From an uncultured Alphaproteobacteria bacterium (GTDB lineage: Bacteria; Pseudomonadota; Alphaproteobacteria; Caulobacterales; Parvularculaceae): a stretch of DNA of 64,000 nucleotides. Every line of letters starts with the position of its first letter. Position 1 is the first letter of the stretch. Of this stretch, positions 18,168-26,127 are shown in pieces. The DNA is taken from assembly GCA_902826095.1 (NCBI GenBank), contig CADEDN010000001.1, positions 372,001 to 436,000 of the forward strand, in the 5' to 3' direction. Below the pieces are notes generated by a model. That model did no database searches, was not told the origin of the DNA, and saw only the letters and a list, made by a program, of their open reading frames with translations. Made by a program: the position numbers and the translations under genes.

Positions 18168-18899
18168 TTGGCGCCATTTCGCTTAAGCCTCCGGATGCCT
18201 ATGTTCTTGAAGAAGAAAAAGCCGGAAGGCCGGCTCAGCCAGTCGTCAAGCCTCAAAGCCTTAAGGGCGAGGGGCGTTCCGGTGTCAGCCGTGCTTGATG
18301 TCGGCGTTCAACGGGCGACGGGCTCGCTGATCGAGGTCTTTCCCGACGTGCCGCATTTGCTCTTCGAGCCGGTGAAGGCCTTCTATCCGGATATCAAGAA
18401 GAACTACCAACATATTCGCCACGAAATTGTCGAAGCGGCGCTGTCGGATGTCGACGGGACGGGACGCATTGAAGCCGCGATGATCGACGGCAAGGAAGTT
18501 TCGCACGCCTGGATTTCGAACAAGGGCGAGGAAGTCCGTCTGGCGCGGCTCGACACGATTGTTCCGACCTATGGTTTCAAAGGCCCTTATCTTCTGAAAA
18601 TTGACGTCGACGGCGCGGACATTCCGGCCAAGATCGTCGATGGCGCGGCGGGGATCATGAAGGATGTCTCCTGCGTCGTCAGCGAAATGGTCGCGGCGCG
18701 CTTCATGGACCTCGCGGCGCGCATCGAACGGCATGGCTTCGCCTTGTGGGACATTGTCGAGAGTTGCTACTACGACGACGTCTTTTATCAATGCGACGCC
18801 ATTTTTGTCCGCAAAGAGATCATTGCGGCGACGCCCGAACTGAAGCCCTTCAATTTTCGGGCCTTCGATCCGTCGAAATGGAAAATGTCATATGGTTAG
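18168..18899 (+). CDS. FkbM family methyltransferase
   Basis: 243 residues. It is a SAM-dependent methyltransferase of the FkbM type: VSAVLDVGVQRATGS is the SAM-binding loop, LLFEPVKAFYPDIKKNY follows strand beta-2, EAALSDVDGTG and the LDTI...LLKIDVDGAD block are diagnostic. The TTG at 18168 has a GGAGG-rich stretch about ten bases upstream; ATG at 18195 or 18201 are alternatives. Such enzymes often O-methylate surface sugars or small molecules, but the acceptor is not predictable here. It is convergent with the HAD gene and stands alone. Confidence 0.86.
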   Translation: MAPFRLSLRMPMFLKKKKPEGRLSQSSSLKALRARGVPVSAVLDVGVQRATGSLIEVFPDVPHLLFEPVKAFYPDIKKNYQHIRHEIVEAALSDVDGTGRIEAAMIDGKEVSHAWISNKGEEVRLARLDTIVPTYGFKGPYLLKIDVDGADIPAKIVDGAAGIMKDVSCVVSEMVAARFMDLAARIERHGFALWDIVESCYYDDVFYQCDAIFVRKEIIAATPELKPFNFRAFDPSKWKMSYG

Positions 18900-18921
18900 C
18901 GTTGTCGTCGGCCATTCGGTC

Positions 18922-19581
18922 TCAGCCAAGGCCGACGCCCGTCAGCGCGGCAAGTTCAGCGATCGCGGATCTCACGTCGCCGAACGGGACCTTGATTGTC
19001 GTCATGCCCATCGCCTGCGCCGGTTTTAGATTGACGCCGAGATCGTCAAGAAAAATGCAGCGCGACGCGGGCAGGGCCAGCGCTTCCAGCATCATTTCAT
19101 AGATGCGCGGCTCGGGCTTTCTGACGCCCGCTTTCGACGATTCGATCACGTGATCGAAACCGGCGAATATCGAAGCCGGATCGGCGTCAAGCTTTTCGCG
19201 GCTTAGCGCCGCGTAAGGCTCGACCGCCGGAAAATTGTTGGTGATGCAGCCCGTCCTGAAGCCGGCGCGTTTGACGCCCCGCAGCGCCGCGGCCATTTCC
19301 GGCCTGATCGATACGTCGAGCAGTCTGATGAGGTCGCGTCCGCGAATTTCAAATCCGGCGGCGCGGGATTCCTCGGCGAACCGCCGGTCAAATTCGTCGA
19401 GGCCGATCTCGGCGCGCTCATAGCGCGCGAACGCGCCGTCATGGAGCCGCGCCTTGATGACGCCGCCGATGAAACGCAGGGGCAACCCGTGTTTCTTTTC
19501 AAAGGCCGCGAAGTTCTCGACAGGCGATGTCGTGAATACGCCGCCGAAATCGAAAATGACCGCGTCGAATCGTCTGGTCAT
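18922..19581 (-). CDS. HAD-IA family hydrolase
   Basis: 219 residues, start at ATG 19579-19581 (MTRRFDAVIFDFGGVF), which overlaps the stop of the upstream dehydrogenase by four bases. The HAD motifs are: motif I DFGGVFT, where the usual second aspartate of DxD is a glycine, motif II TNNF, motif III Lys in GVRKPEPRIYE, and motif IV IFLDDLGVNLK. The missing second Asp is common in epoxide-hydrolase-N-terminal-like/ACAD10-like HADs. Substrate unknown. It is the last gene of the rlmB-GST-GFA-SDR-HAD operon. Confidence 0.87.
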   Translation of the reverse strand: MTRRFDAVIFDFGGVFTTSPVENFAAFEKKHGLPLRFIGGVIKARLHDGAFARYERAEIGLDEFDRRFAEESRAAGFEIRGRDLIRLLDVSIRPEMAAALRGVKRAGFRTGCITNNFPAVEPYAALSREKLDADPASIFAGFDHVIESSKAGVRKPEPRIYEMMLEALALPASRCIFLDDLGVNLKPAQAMGMTTIKVPFGDVRSAIAELAALTGVGLG

Positions 19582-20447
19582 GCGCCGCGCGGCCGCATCC
19601 CGAACCGTTTCGCGATCGCCTTGTCGACCATGCGCCTCGGCAGCAGGCGCGGCAGCGTCCACATCGCAAGCTTGTTGCGAAGGATCGGATAGCGCACTTT
19701 TGGTCTGGCCGTCGTGAGAATTTGCAGAACGAGCTTTCCGACGTCGTCGGCTTCAAGGCCCGCATCGCCAAAGCCTTTCATCATATCGCGCATCTTGACG
19801 AGATCGCCGTAGAATTCGGTGTTCTGGTATCGCCCGACGTCGAGATCGTCCGCCTTCGTCCAGATCGGCGTTCGGATTGCGCCGGGGCCGACGATGACGA
19901 CATCGATTCCGTGCACGATGAGTTCGCGTCGCAAACTCTCTGACAGCGCCTCCAGCGCATGCTTTGACATCGCGTAAGGCGCCATGAAGGGCGAGGCCAT
20001 CTTGCCGGCGACCGAACTCATATTGACGATGCGGCCCGGCGCGCCTTCGCGCGCATGGTCGGAGCCTAACAACGGCAGGAACGCCTTTGTGACGCGCAGC
20101 GGCCCGTAGACATTGACATCCATCTGGCGCTTCACGTCTTCGACATCGAGATAAGCGGCCGGTCCCGCGACCGCGACGCCCGCATTGTTGATCAGCGCAT
20201 TCAGCGTACGGCCGCCAAGCGCCGCATCGACTTTGGCGGCTTCGCGCCTGATCGCCGCGTCGTCGGTCACGTCGAAAAGGAGCGGCGTGAACGCCGCGCC
20301 GAGCGCCTTCGAGGCTTCGGCGGCGTCTGTTTCCTTCCGCACGCTTCCGAACACCCGCCAGCCGGCGTCGATCAGCGTCTTGGCGATCGCGCGGCCGATG
20401 CCGGTCGATGCGCCCGTCACGACCGCGGTTTTTTGATTGTCGTTAAT
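19578..20447 (-). CDS. Short-chain dehydrogenase/reductase, probable ATT start
   Basis: Classical SDR: TGASTGIG cofactor loop, NNAG, catalytic Ser in NMSSVAG and YAMSK (Tyr-x-x-x-Lys). The longest frame from a standard codon begins at GTG 20420 inside the first Rossmann strand (V-TGASTGIG), which would delete beta-1. Reading upstream in frame gives INDNQKTAVVTGASTGIG, the normal SDR N-terminus, beginning at ATT (20445-20447) with AAGGAG five bases before it. No ATG, GTG or TTG exists between that point and 20420. I therefore place the start at ATT (289 aa). The substrate may be a sterol, lipid or other alcohol. It is coupled to the HAD gene by a four-base overlap. Confidence 0.82.
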   Translation of the reverse strand: MNDNQKTAVVTGASTGIGRAIAKTLIDAGWRVFGSVRKETDAAEASKALGAAFTPLLFDVTDDAAIRREAAKVDAALGGRTLNALINNAGVAVAGPAAYLDVEDVKRQMDVNVYGPLRVTKAFLPLLGSDHAREGAPGRIVNMSSVAGKMASPFMAPYAMSKHALEALSESLRRELIVHGIDVVIVGPGAIRTPIWTKADDLDVGRYQNTEFYGDLVKMRDMMKGFGDAGLEADDVGKLVLQILTTARPKVRYPILRNKLAMWTLPRLLPRRMVDKAIAKRFGMRPRGA

Positions 20448-20457
20448 ATGAACTCCT

Positions 20458-20820
20458 TCAGGTTTTGACCCAGTCGAGGGCTTCTTCCTTCATATAGTCG
20501 CTTGCGGGCGTAAAGGCCCTCGGCTTGTCAAAGGCGCCGATCAGAAAATGCCGTTCGCCCGGCCATTTGTCGCTTTCATAGGACAGCGGCGTTCCGCAGG
20601 ATCGGCAAAAGCCGCGTTTGACGCCCATCGAACTTGCGTAAAAGACCGGCGCCGCCGCAATCCATTCGACGGCGCCCGCCTCAAAGCCGACCCAGGTCGA
20701 GAAGGCGCCGCCAGTCGTGCGGCGGCAGCTTTCGCAATGGCAGCGCGAGACGAATTTCGGCGCCGCGCCGGCGCGGAACCGCACGCTCCTGCAGTGGCAG
20801 CCGCCTTCGTGAACGGTCAC
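20458..20820 (-). CDS. GFA-family zinc protein (glutathione-dependent formaldehyde-activating enzyme-like)
   Basis: 120 residues from GTG (20818-20820), overlapping the GST stop by four bases; a longer frame upstream is just the GST gene in another frame. Zinc ligands appear in the family order: GGCHCRSVRF, CHCESCRR, then FCRSCGTPLSYES. The type member Gfa of Paracoccus was proposed to condense formaldehyde with glutathione; most homologues are of unknown role. Its place beside a glutathione S-transferase makes a glutathione-linked function reasonable. Confidence 0.9.
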   Translation of the reverse strand: MTVHEGGCHCRSVRFRAGAAPKFVSRCHCESCRRTTGGAFSTWVGFEAGAVEWIAAAPVFYASSMGVKRGFCRSCGTPLSYESDKWPGERHFLIGAFDKPRAFTPASDYMKEEALDWVKT

Positions 20821-21443
20821 AGGCCCATCGCCTTGGCCTGGTCGGCGTTCTTTCTCACCATCGCCTGATGCGCCGGCCGCGCCGAGACGCGCTCGACGTA
20901 ATCTTTGACGCGGCCTTCTTTCGGGATTGCGCCGAACATGGTTGCGAAAAACAGCGTCGAGCCCATGACGACGTCGGCGGCGGAGAATTTGTCGCCGAGA
21001 ATCCATGGGCCGGAGGATAGCGCCTGATCGATCGACGCCATCACACGCTCATAATCGCCGTGCCCGGCCGAAGTCGCATTCTCGCGCGTCACCTTGCCCA
21101 ATCGGTCAAGCATCATCGGCTCGATGCAGGACGGCGCGAAGAACATCCATCGGTAATAGGCGCCGCGCCTTGCATCCGTCGTCGCTGGCGCGAGCTCCTT
21201 CGCCGGAAAAGCGTCCGCGAGATAGGCGCAGATCGCGGCGGCTTCGGTGACCGTGACACCCTTGTGCTGCAGCGCCGGCAATTTTCCCATCGGGTTGATT
21301 TTGAGGAATTGCGGCGTTCTTCCTTCGCCCTTGCGCAAATTGATGAGCTTCACGTCGCAAACGTCGCCCAGCTCCTCATTCATCCAGTGGGTCGTGCCGC
21401 CGCGCGTTTGCGGCATGTGATAGAGGATCGGCTTGTCAGTCAT
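20817..21443 (-). CDS. Glutathione S-transferase
   Basis: 208 residues from ATG 21441-21443 (MTDKPILYHMPQTRGGT). The thioredoxin-like N-domain has NPMGKLPAL and the glutathione-contacting TEAAAICAYLAD (the usual E-S pair is E-A). The all-helical C-domain starts near residue 90 and carries the N-capping stretch GDKFSAADVVMGSTL. Substrate class cannot be told. It lies 16 bp after rlmB and overlaps the GFA gene. Confidence 0.92.
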   Translation of the reverse strand: MTDKPILYHMPQTRGGTTHWMNEELGDVCDVKLINLRKGEGRTPQFLKINPMGKLPALQHKGVTVTEAAAICAYLADAFPAKELAPATTDARRGAYYRWMFFAPSCIEPMMLDRLGKVTRENATSAGHGDYERVMASIDQALSSGPWILGDKFSAADVVMGSTLFFATMFGAIPKEGRVKDYVERVSARPAHQAMVRKNADQAKAMGL

Positions 21444-21459
21444 GACGGCTCTCCGGCGT

Positions 21460-22266
21460 TCATTCGGTCGAGCCGCGCGTCGCTTCATAGAGCGCGATCG
21501 CCGCGGCGTTGGAAACGTTGAGGCTCTCCATTTGCGAATTTATCGGAATCTTGAATCGTCCATCGCAAGTCTCGCCGACGAGCTGGCGAAGCCCCGCGCC
21601 TTCCGCCCCGAGCACGACAGCGATCGGGCGGTCTTTCGGCATGGCGGCGATCGGATCGGCGCCCTCGCCGGCAAGACCGGCGCAATAATAGCCGAGGTCC
21701 TTCAGGGCTTCGAGCGCGCGCGCGATGTTGACGGCCTTGACGACGGGCAGCGTCTCGACAGCGCCCGCTGCGGCTTTGGCGAGCGCGCCCGACAATGGCG
21801 GCGTTCGCCGCTCCTGCACGATCGCCGCGCGTGCGCCAAAAGCGGCGGCGGAGCGCAGAATGGCGCCGATATTCTGCGGGTCGGTGATCTGGTCGAGAAC
21901 GACGACAGACCGGTTGCCGCCCTCCGGGTCGCAAACCTCCTTTAGCCGCGCGCGTTCAAGATCGTGCGCTTCGATCGCAAGCCCTTGATGCACGGCGCCT
22001 TGATGCAGCAGCCGATCGATCGCATCGGGCCGGGCATCTTCAAGCAACGACAGGCGTTCTTCTGCGAGACCGCGATCTTTCAACCAGTCGATCGCGTTCT
22101 TGGTCGCAAAGCCGCGGCTGACGCGTCGCTGCGGATTGGCGAGCGCCGCCGCTACGGCGTGCCGGCCATAGAGCCATAACAGGGTCGAACCGTCATGCGC
22201 GCGCTGACGGTGATGTCCGGCGTCCCTTGTTTCGCAGTTCTGTTCAGCTTTTCGATAGGCCGCCAT
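21460..22266 (-). CDS. rlmB: 23S rRNA (guanosine-2'-O)-methyltransferase, SpoU/TrmH family
   Basis: 268 residues. It methylates the 2'-OH of G2251 in 23S rRNA (RlmB) or a related site. An N-terminal substrate-binding domain (LLWLYGRHAVAAALANPQRR) is followed by the SPOUT knot with its three motifs: DQITDPQNIGAILRSA, AVVLGAEGAGLR and IPINSQMESLNVSNAAAIALYE. The two strictly conserved Arg/Asn residues are in place. It heads the five-gene operon. On the other strand tRNA-Tyr begins 149 bp upstream, an association often seen for this gene in Alphaproteobacteria. Confidence 0.92.
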   Translation of the reverse strand: MAAYRKAEQNCETRDAGHHRQRAHDGSTLLWLYGRHAVAAALANPQRRVSRGFATKNAIDWLKDRGLAEERLSLLEDARPDAIDRLLHQGAVHQGLAIEAHDLERARLKEVCDPEGGNRSVVVLDQITDPQNIGAILRSAAAFGARAAIVQERRTPPLSGALAKAAAGAVETLPVVKAVNIARALEALKDLGYYCAGLAGEGADPIAAMPKDRPIAVVLGAEGAGLRQLVGETCDGRFKIPINSQMESLNVSNAAAIALYEATRGSTE

Positions 22267-22414
22267 CTCGCCCCTATAGCGGCAATTCGGGGCAGACGAA
22301 ACAAAGGCTTAATCGAGGATTTTCGCCGGTTGCGCGGGCCCGGCCGCGCGGCTATAGACCCGCGTTCTCCCGCGCCGACCGCAAGGTCGGCGCAGCCCTT
22401 TCCGGGGCCTCCGT

Positions 22415-22500
22415 GGAGGGGTGGGAGAGTGGCTAAATCCAGCAGACTGTAAATCTGCCCGCTTCGGCGTACGGTGGTTCGAATCCACCCCCCTCCACCA
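22415..22500 (+). tRNA. tRNA-Tyr (GTA)
   Basis: 86 bases including an encoded CCA. Acceptor arms GGAGGGG (22415-22421) and CCCCTCC pair perfectly. The anticodon loop CTGTAAA carries GTA. The long class II variable arm (GCCCGCTTCGGCGTAC) is as expected for tyrosine, and the T-arm GGTGGTTCGAATCCACC is canonical. Confidence 0.97.
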
Positions 22501-22809
22501 AATCCAGCTCGTCGAAGAATAGAAGAATTGGGCGCCGCCGAGCCTGCCCCGCCAATTTACGCCATGAGCGCTTTTTTTTACATGACGGCAGGTCGTTCTG
22601 TTTCGCCTGGCGCGCGACCGATTGCCGTTCGCCATTGGGGCGTTGAACAATATAATATTCTGAATTCAAACGATAAAAGGTCGATGTGATGAAAGCCCCT
22701 GTTCGCCGTCTTCCAGCTGCAACGAGCATATTCAGTCGACAACGCCGCAAAACTGGCGAATAATTTGCAAGATTTTGCAGACAGTCGCCCGGCGGAGGGG
22801 AAGCGTCAA
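22501..22809 (+). promoter_or_regulatory. Intergenic region before the MFS-LacI operon with a candidate operator
   Basis: No gene is visible. A T8 run at about 22570 follows the tRNA. An AT-rich segment (22643-22675) with AATATAATATT could be promoter DNA. The perfect inverted repeat TGCAA-GATT-TTGCA (22766-22779) lies 30 bp before the transporter ATG, a fitting position for the LacI-type repressor encoded downstream, although the central CG usual for LacI operators is missing. Confidence 0.4.
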
Positions 22810-24354
22810 ATGCAGAAACCGGCCCTCGGCTTTTGGCGCATCTGGAATATGTGCTTTGGATTCTTCGGAATTCAGATCGGGTTCGGCCTCCAGAACGCCA
22901 ATGTCAGCCGAATTTTCCAAACCCTCGGCGCCGAGATCGATTCGCTGCCGTTATTGTGGATCGCGGCGCCGCTGACGGGGCTGATCGTGCAGCCGATCAT
23001 CGGTCATATGAGCGACAAGACTTGGGGCAGGTTTGGGCGTCGACGGCCCTATTTCTTTTTTGGCGCGCTGGCGACCACTGTCGCGCTGTTGTTCATGCCG
23101 AATTCGCCGGGCCTTTGGATGGCGGCCGGCGCGCTTTGGATTATGGACGCGTCAATCAATGTGACGATGGAGCCGTTTCGCGCGTTTGTCGGCGACATGC
23201 TTCCGCATCGCCAACGCACGCAGGGCTTTGCGATGCAGAGTTTCTTTATTGGAACGGGCGCCGTGCTCGCATCGGCGATGCCGTGGATGCTCGCCAACTG
23301 GTTCGATGTCAGCAACATTGCGGCGCCGGGCGTCGTGCCGCCGTCCGTCAAATACGCTTTCTATGCGGGCGCTGTGTTCGTTTTATTCTCGGTGATGTGG
23401 ACCGTATTTTCAACGAAGGAGTATTCGCCCGACGAATTGCGCGCATTCGAGAAGTCCGAAGACGATGCTGATCGTCCGACGGAGAATCGTCGATCGCCGA
23501 GCGCCGGAAGCTTTTTTCGCAATGGCGGTCTATGGCTGATCGTCGGCGGCGTCGCCACAATCATGATCGCGCAGATGTCGCTGCAGAAAGAGCTCTACAT
23601 CCTCAGCGTCGGCGGCGTCGTCTTCGGTCTTATGCAGCTCGCGGCCGGCCTCATGCGCCAGCACGCAAGGGCGGACAACGCCTTCTCCGAAATTCTCGAT
23701 GACCTTTTCATGATGCCCAAAACCATGCGGCAGCTCGCGGTCGTGCAGTTCTTTTCGTGGTTTTCCCTGTTCTCGATGTGGATTTACACGACCTCCGCCG
23801 TGACAGCGCGCCATTACGGGACGACGGACCCGTCTTCCGCGGCGTTCAACGAAGGCGCCGACTGGGTCGGGGTTCTCTTCGCCGTCTATAACGGCGTCGC
23901 CGCGCTTGCCGCATTTGCAATCCCCATCCTCGCGGCGCGGACAAGCCGAAGCGTCGCGCATGCGGTCTGCCTCGTGTGCGGGGCGGCGGGATTCGCCTCG
24001 TTCCTCTTCATCGGCGACCCGAAAATGCTGTGGATTTCGATGATTGGCGTCGGCGTCGCATGGGCGTCCATCCTGTCGGCGCCGTACGCGATTCTTTCCG
24101 GTTCGTTGCCCGCGCATAAGATGGGGGTCTATATGGGCATCTTCAATTTCTTCATCGTCATTCCGCAATTGACCGCTGCGAGCATCCTCGGCGTCCTTGT
24201 CAAGGGATTATTCGGCGGCGAGGCGATCTATGCGTTGATGCTCGGCGCCGCGAGCCTTGTGGTCGCCGCTTTTGCGACGCTGTTCGTCGAAGACGGGGCG
24301 GCGGCGAAAAACCGATGCGGAGGCGTCGCGGCGAGCGCCGCGGCGGGAGATTGA
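22810..24354 (+). CDS. MFS sugar transporter, SLC45/GPH-like
   Basis: 514 residues from ATG 22810, with GGAGGGG about nine bases before it, chosen over an in-frame start 45 bp upstream. Twelve membrane helices are apparent. The stretch IGHMSDKTWGRFGRRRPYFFFGA is the loop 2-3 signature of SLC45-like maltose/sucrose:proton symporters of Caulobacterales and Sphingomonadales, and MEPFRAFVGDMLP supports this. Function: uptake of di- or oligosaccharides after breakdown by surface enzymes. It shares one base with the LacI gene, so the pair is one operon. No glycosidase is adjacent. Confidence 0.88.
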   Translation: MQKPALGFWRIWNMCFGFFGIQIGFGLQNANVSRIFQTLGAEIDSLPLLWIAAPLTGLIVQPIIGHMSDKTWGRFGRRRPYFFFGALATTVALLFMPNSPGLWMAAGALWIMDASINVTMEPFRAFVGDMLPHRQRTQGFAMQSFFIGTGAVLASAMPWMLANWFDVSNIAAPGVVPPSVKYAFYAGAVFVLFSVMWTVFSTKEYSPDELRAFEKSEDDADRPTENRRSPSAGSFFRNGGLWLIVGGVATIMIAQMSLQKELYILSVGGVVFGLMQLAAGLMRQHARADNAFSEILDDLFMMPKTMRQLAVVQFFSWFSLFSMWIYTTSAVTARHYGTTDPSSAAFNEGADWVGVLFAVYNGVAALAAFAIPILAARTSRSVAHAVCLVCGAAGFASFLFIGDPKMLWISMIGVGVAWASILSAPYAILSGSLPAHKMGVYMGIFNFFIVIPQLTAASILGVLVKGLFGGEAIYALMLGAASLVVAAFATLFVEDGAAAKNRCGGVAASAAAGD

Positions 24355-25382
24355 TGGACGGATCAAGCGAAAAGCCTCGCAGCGCTCGGCTTGAAGATCT
24401 CGCCGCGCTGGCGGGGGTTTCGATTGCAACGGTGTCGCGCGCGCTAAATAACAGCCCCGCGGTGCGCGACGACACCAAGCGGCGCATATGGAAGCTCGCA
24501 CGGGAACACAATTACTCTTTCCGGCCGCACATGCCGGCGATCCTTTCCGGCGCGACGGCCACGATCGCCATTGTCATTCCAACGCCGCAGGGGCGTAAAA
24601 GCAGCCTTGACGATCCCTTCTATATGGAGCTCATCGGCGGCGTCGGCGAGGCGGCGCGCGAGGCGGGATGCGACATCCTGATTTCGCATGTCGCGCCGAC
24701 GAACTTCGACGATCTCTCCGAGCTGATGGAGTCGAGCCGCGCGGAAGGCGTCATTTTTCTCGGCCAAAGCTTTCTTCATGAGCGCTTCAACAGGCTCGTC
24801 GAGGACGGCCACCGCTTCGTCGTCTGGGGCGCTGAATTGCCGGGGCAGCGCTATTGCTCGATCGGCAGCGACAACATTAGAGGCGGCAAGCGCGCGACTT
24901 CGCATCTGCTGCGCCTTGGACGCCGCCGCGTCGCCTTCTTTGGCGACACCGAAGCGCCCGAGGTCCAGCAACGATATGCGGGATATTTGCAGGCGTTGCA
25001 GGAAGCCGATATCGCGCTCGATCCGAATCTCGTCGCGCCGGTGCATTTTGAGGTCGAATCCGCCGAAGATGCAGTCGAACGGCTGCTTTCGATGGGCGTC
25101 CGGTTCGACGCCATATTTTGCGCAAGCGACCTTATTGCGATCGGCGCCGTGCGCGGGCTGCTGCGCCGCGGCGTGTCAGTGCCGGCGGGGTGCTCCGTCG
25201 TCGGCTACGACGACGTCCTGCTCGCCCGCTACAGCCATCCGGCGTTGACGACGATTTCGCAGGACATGGCGAAGGCGGGCCGTCTATTGGTGTCGCGCCT
25301 GTTGATTTCGGCGGAGGGCGCCGAAATCAGGTCCGAGCGACTGCCGACCGAGTTGATCGTGCGGGAGTCTTGCGGCGCATGA
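24354..25382 (+). CDS. LacI-family transcriptional regulator
   Basis: 342 residues from the ATG whose A is shared with the transporter stop. The helix-turn-helix is LEDLAALAGVSIATVSRALNNSPAVRDDTKRRIWKLA, with the hinge YSFRPHMPAIL. The periplasmic-binding-protein-like effector domain begins at about residue 65 (TATIAIVIPTP), with GVIFLGQS, CSIGSDNIRGGKRATSHLL and VVGYDDVLLARYSHPALTTI. It probably senses the sugar carried by the adjacent transporter, inferred from the operon. Confidence 0.94.
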   Translation: MDGSSEKPRSARLEDLAALAGVSIATVSRALNNSPAVRDDTKRRIWKLAREHNYSFRPHMPAILSGATATIAIVIPTPQGRKSSLDDPFYMELIGGVGEAAREAGCDILISHVAPTNFDDLSELMESSRAEGVIFLGQSFLHERFNRLVEDGHRFVVWGAELPGQRYCSIGSDNIRGGKRATSHLLRLGRRRVAFFGDTEAPEVQQRYAGYLQALQEADIALDPNLVAPVHFEVESAEDAVERLLSMGVRFDAIFCASDLIAIGAVRGLLRRGVSVPAGCSVVGYDDVLLARYSHPALTTISQDMAKAGRLLVSRLLISAEGAEIRSERLPTELIVRESCGA

Positions 25383-25561
25383 CGGCGTTCATCGAATGAC
25401 CCGCGCGAGATAGCCGGCGAGCGCGGGAAGCTTTGCCGGCGGCCGGAAGACGCGCGCGCTTGCGCTCATGCGCGGCCGGCGTTCCGGAGACGCCGCCAGC
25501 GCCGTTTCCCGTTCATCGCCGCCGGTCGAGGCCAAAAGCGGCGATCAGCCGGAATTTCCGT

Positions 25562-26020
25562 TCACGATTTCGGCTTGCGCAGCATCAGCGCCGTGCGCTT
25601 GCATGATCCGACCAGTTTGCCGTGCTGATTGAAGGCGCGGTGCGCGAAGATGACGATGCCGTTCGCGGGACGCGATTTGCTTTCGCGCAGCTCAAGCACC
25701 TCGCTTTCGATGCGCAGCGTGTCGCCATGGAACACCGGATGCGGGAAGCGCACCTCGTCCCAGCCGAGATTGGCGACGGTCGTTCCAAGCGTCGTGTCGC
25801 CGACGCTTATTCCGACCATCAATCCAAGCGTCAAGCAGCTGTTGACGATGCGGGTCTTGAATTCCGAATGCTCGCGGCACCATTCCTCGTCGAGATGCAG
25901 CGCCGCCGGATTATGGGTGAGGGCGGTGACGAAGACATTGTCCGCCTCCGTCACGGTCCGGCGGATCGCGTGATCGAAAATCCGTCCGACGACGAATTCT
26001 TCAAAATACAGTCCGGGCAT
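25562..26020 (-). CDS. MaoC-like hot-dog-fold hydratase
   Basis: 152 residues from ATG 26018-26020 ([27 protein letters not shown]). MaoC R-hydratase features: [24 protein letters not shown], where the Asp/His-type catalytic pair is usually D-x(4)-H (here NPAALH), and [25 protein letters not shown]. Likely hydrates or dehydrates an acyl-CoA such as a 3-hydroxyacyl- or mesaconyl-type thioester. Between the LacI stop (25382) and this gene, 180 bp hold no recognisable gene, although a short minus-strand open run ends at about 25397. The next gene, an MFS, is divergent. Confidence 0.88.
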   Translation of the reverse strand: MPGLYFEEFVVGRIFDHAIRRTVTEADNVFVTALTHNPAALHLDEEWCREHSEFKTRIVNSCLTLGLMVGISVGDTTLGTTVANLGWDEVRFPHPVFHGDTLRIESEVLELRESKSRPANGIVIFAHRAFNQHGKLVGSCKRTALMLRKPKS

Positions 26021-26127
26021 CAAGATGTCCTTCGCCGCTTCGTCGGGACTTTGTTGCGCGGCGCCGGCGGCGTCAAGATTGACGCGCGTCTTCCCTCAAG
26101 CCGCGGAACGCGTTAGCGAGTCTCGCC

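Noticed and set aside
22569..22577. Intrinsic terminator after tRNA-Tyr at the T8 run
   Set aside because: No convincing stem immediately precedes the T-run.
25397..25550. Open minus-strand run ending at about 25397, possibly the 3' end of a lost gene
   Set aside because: About 50 codons after an in-frame stop, no recognisable family, no start site.
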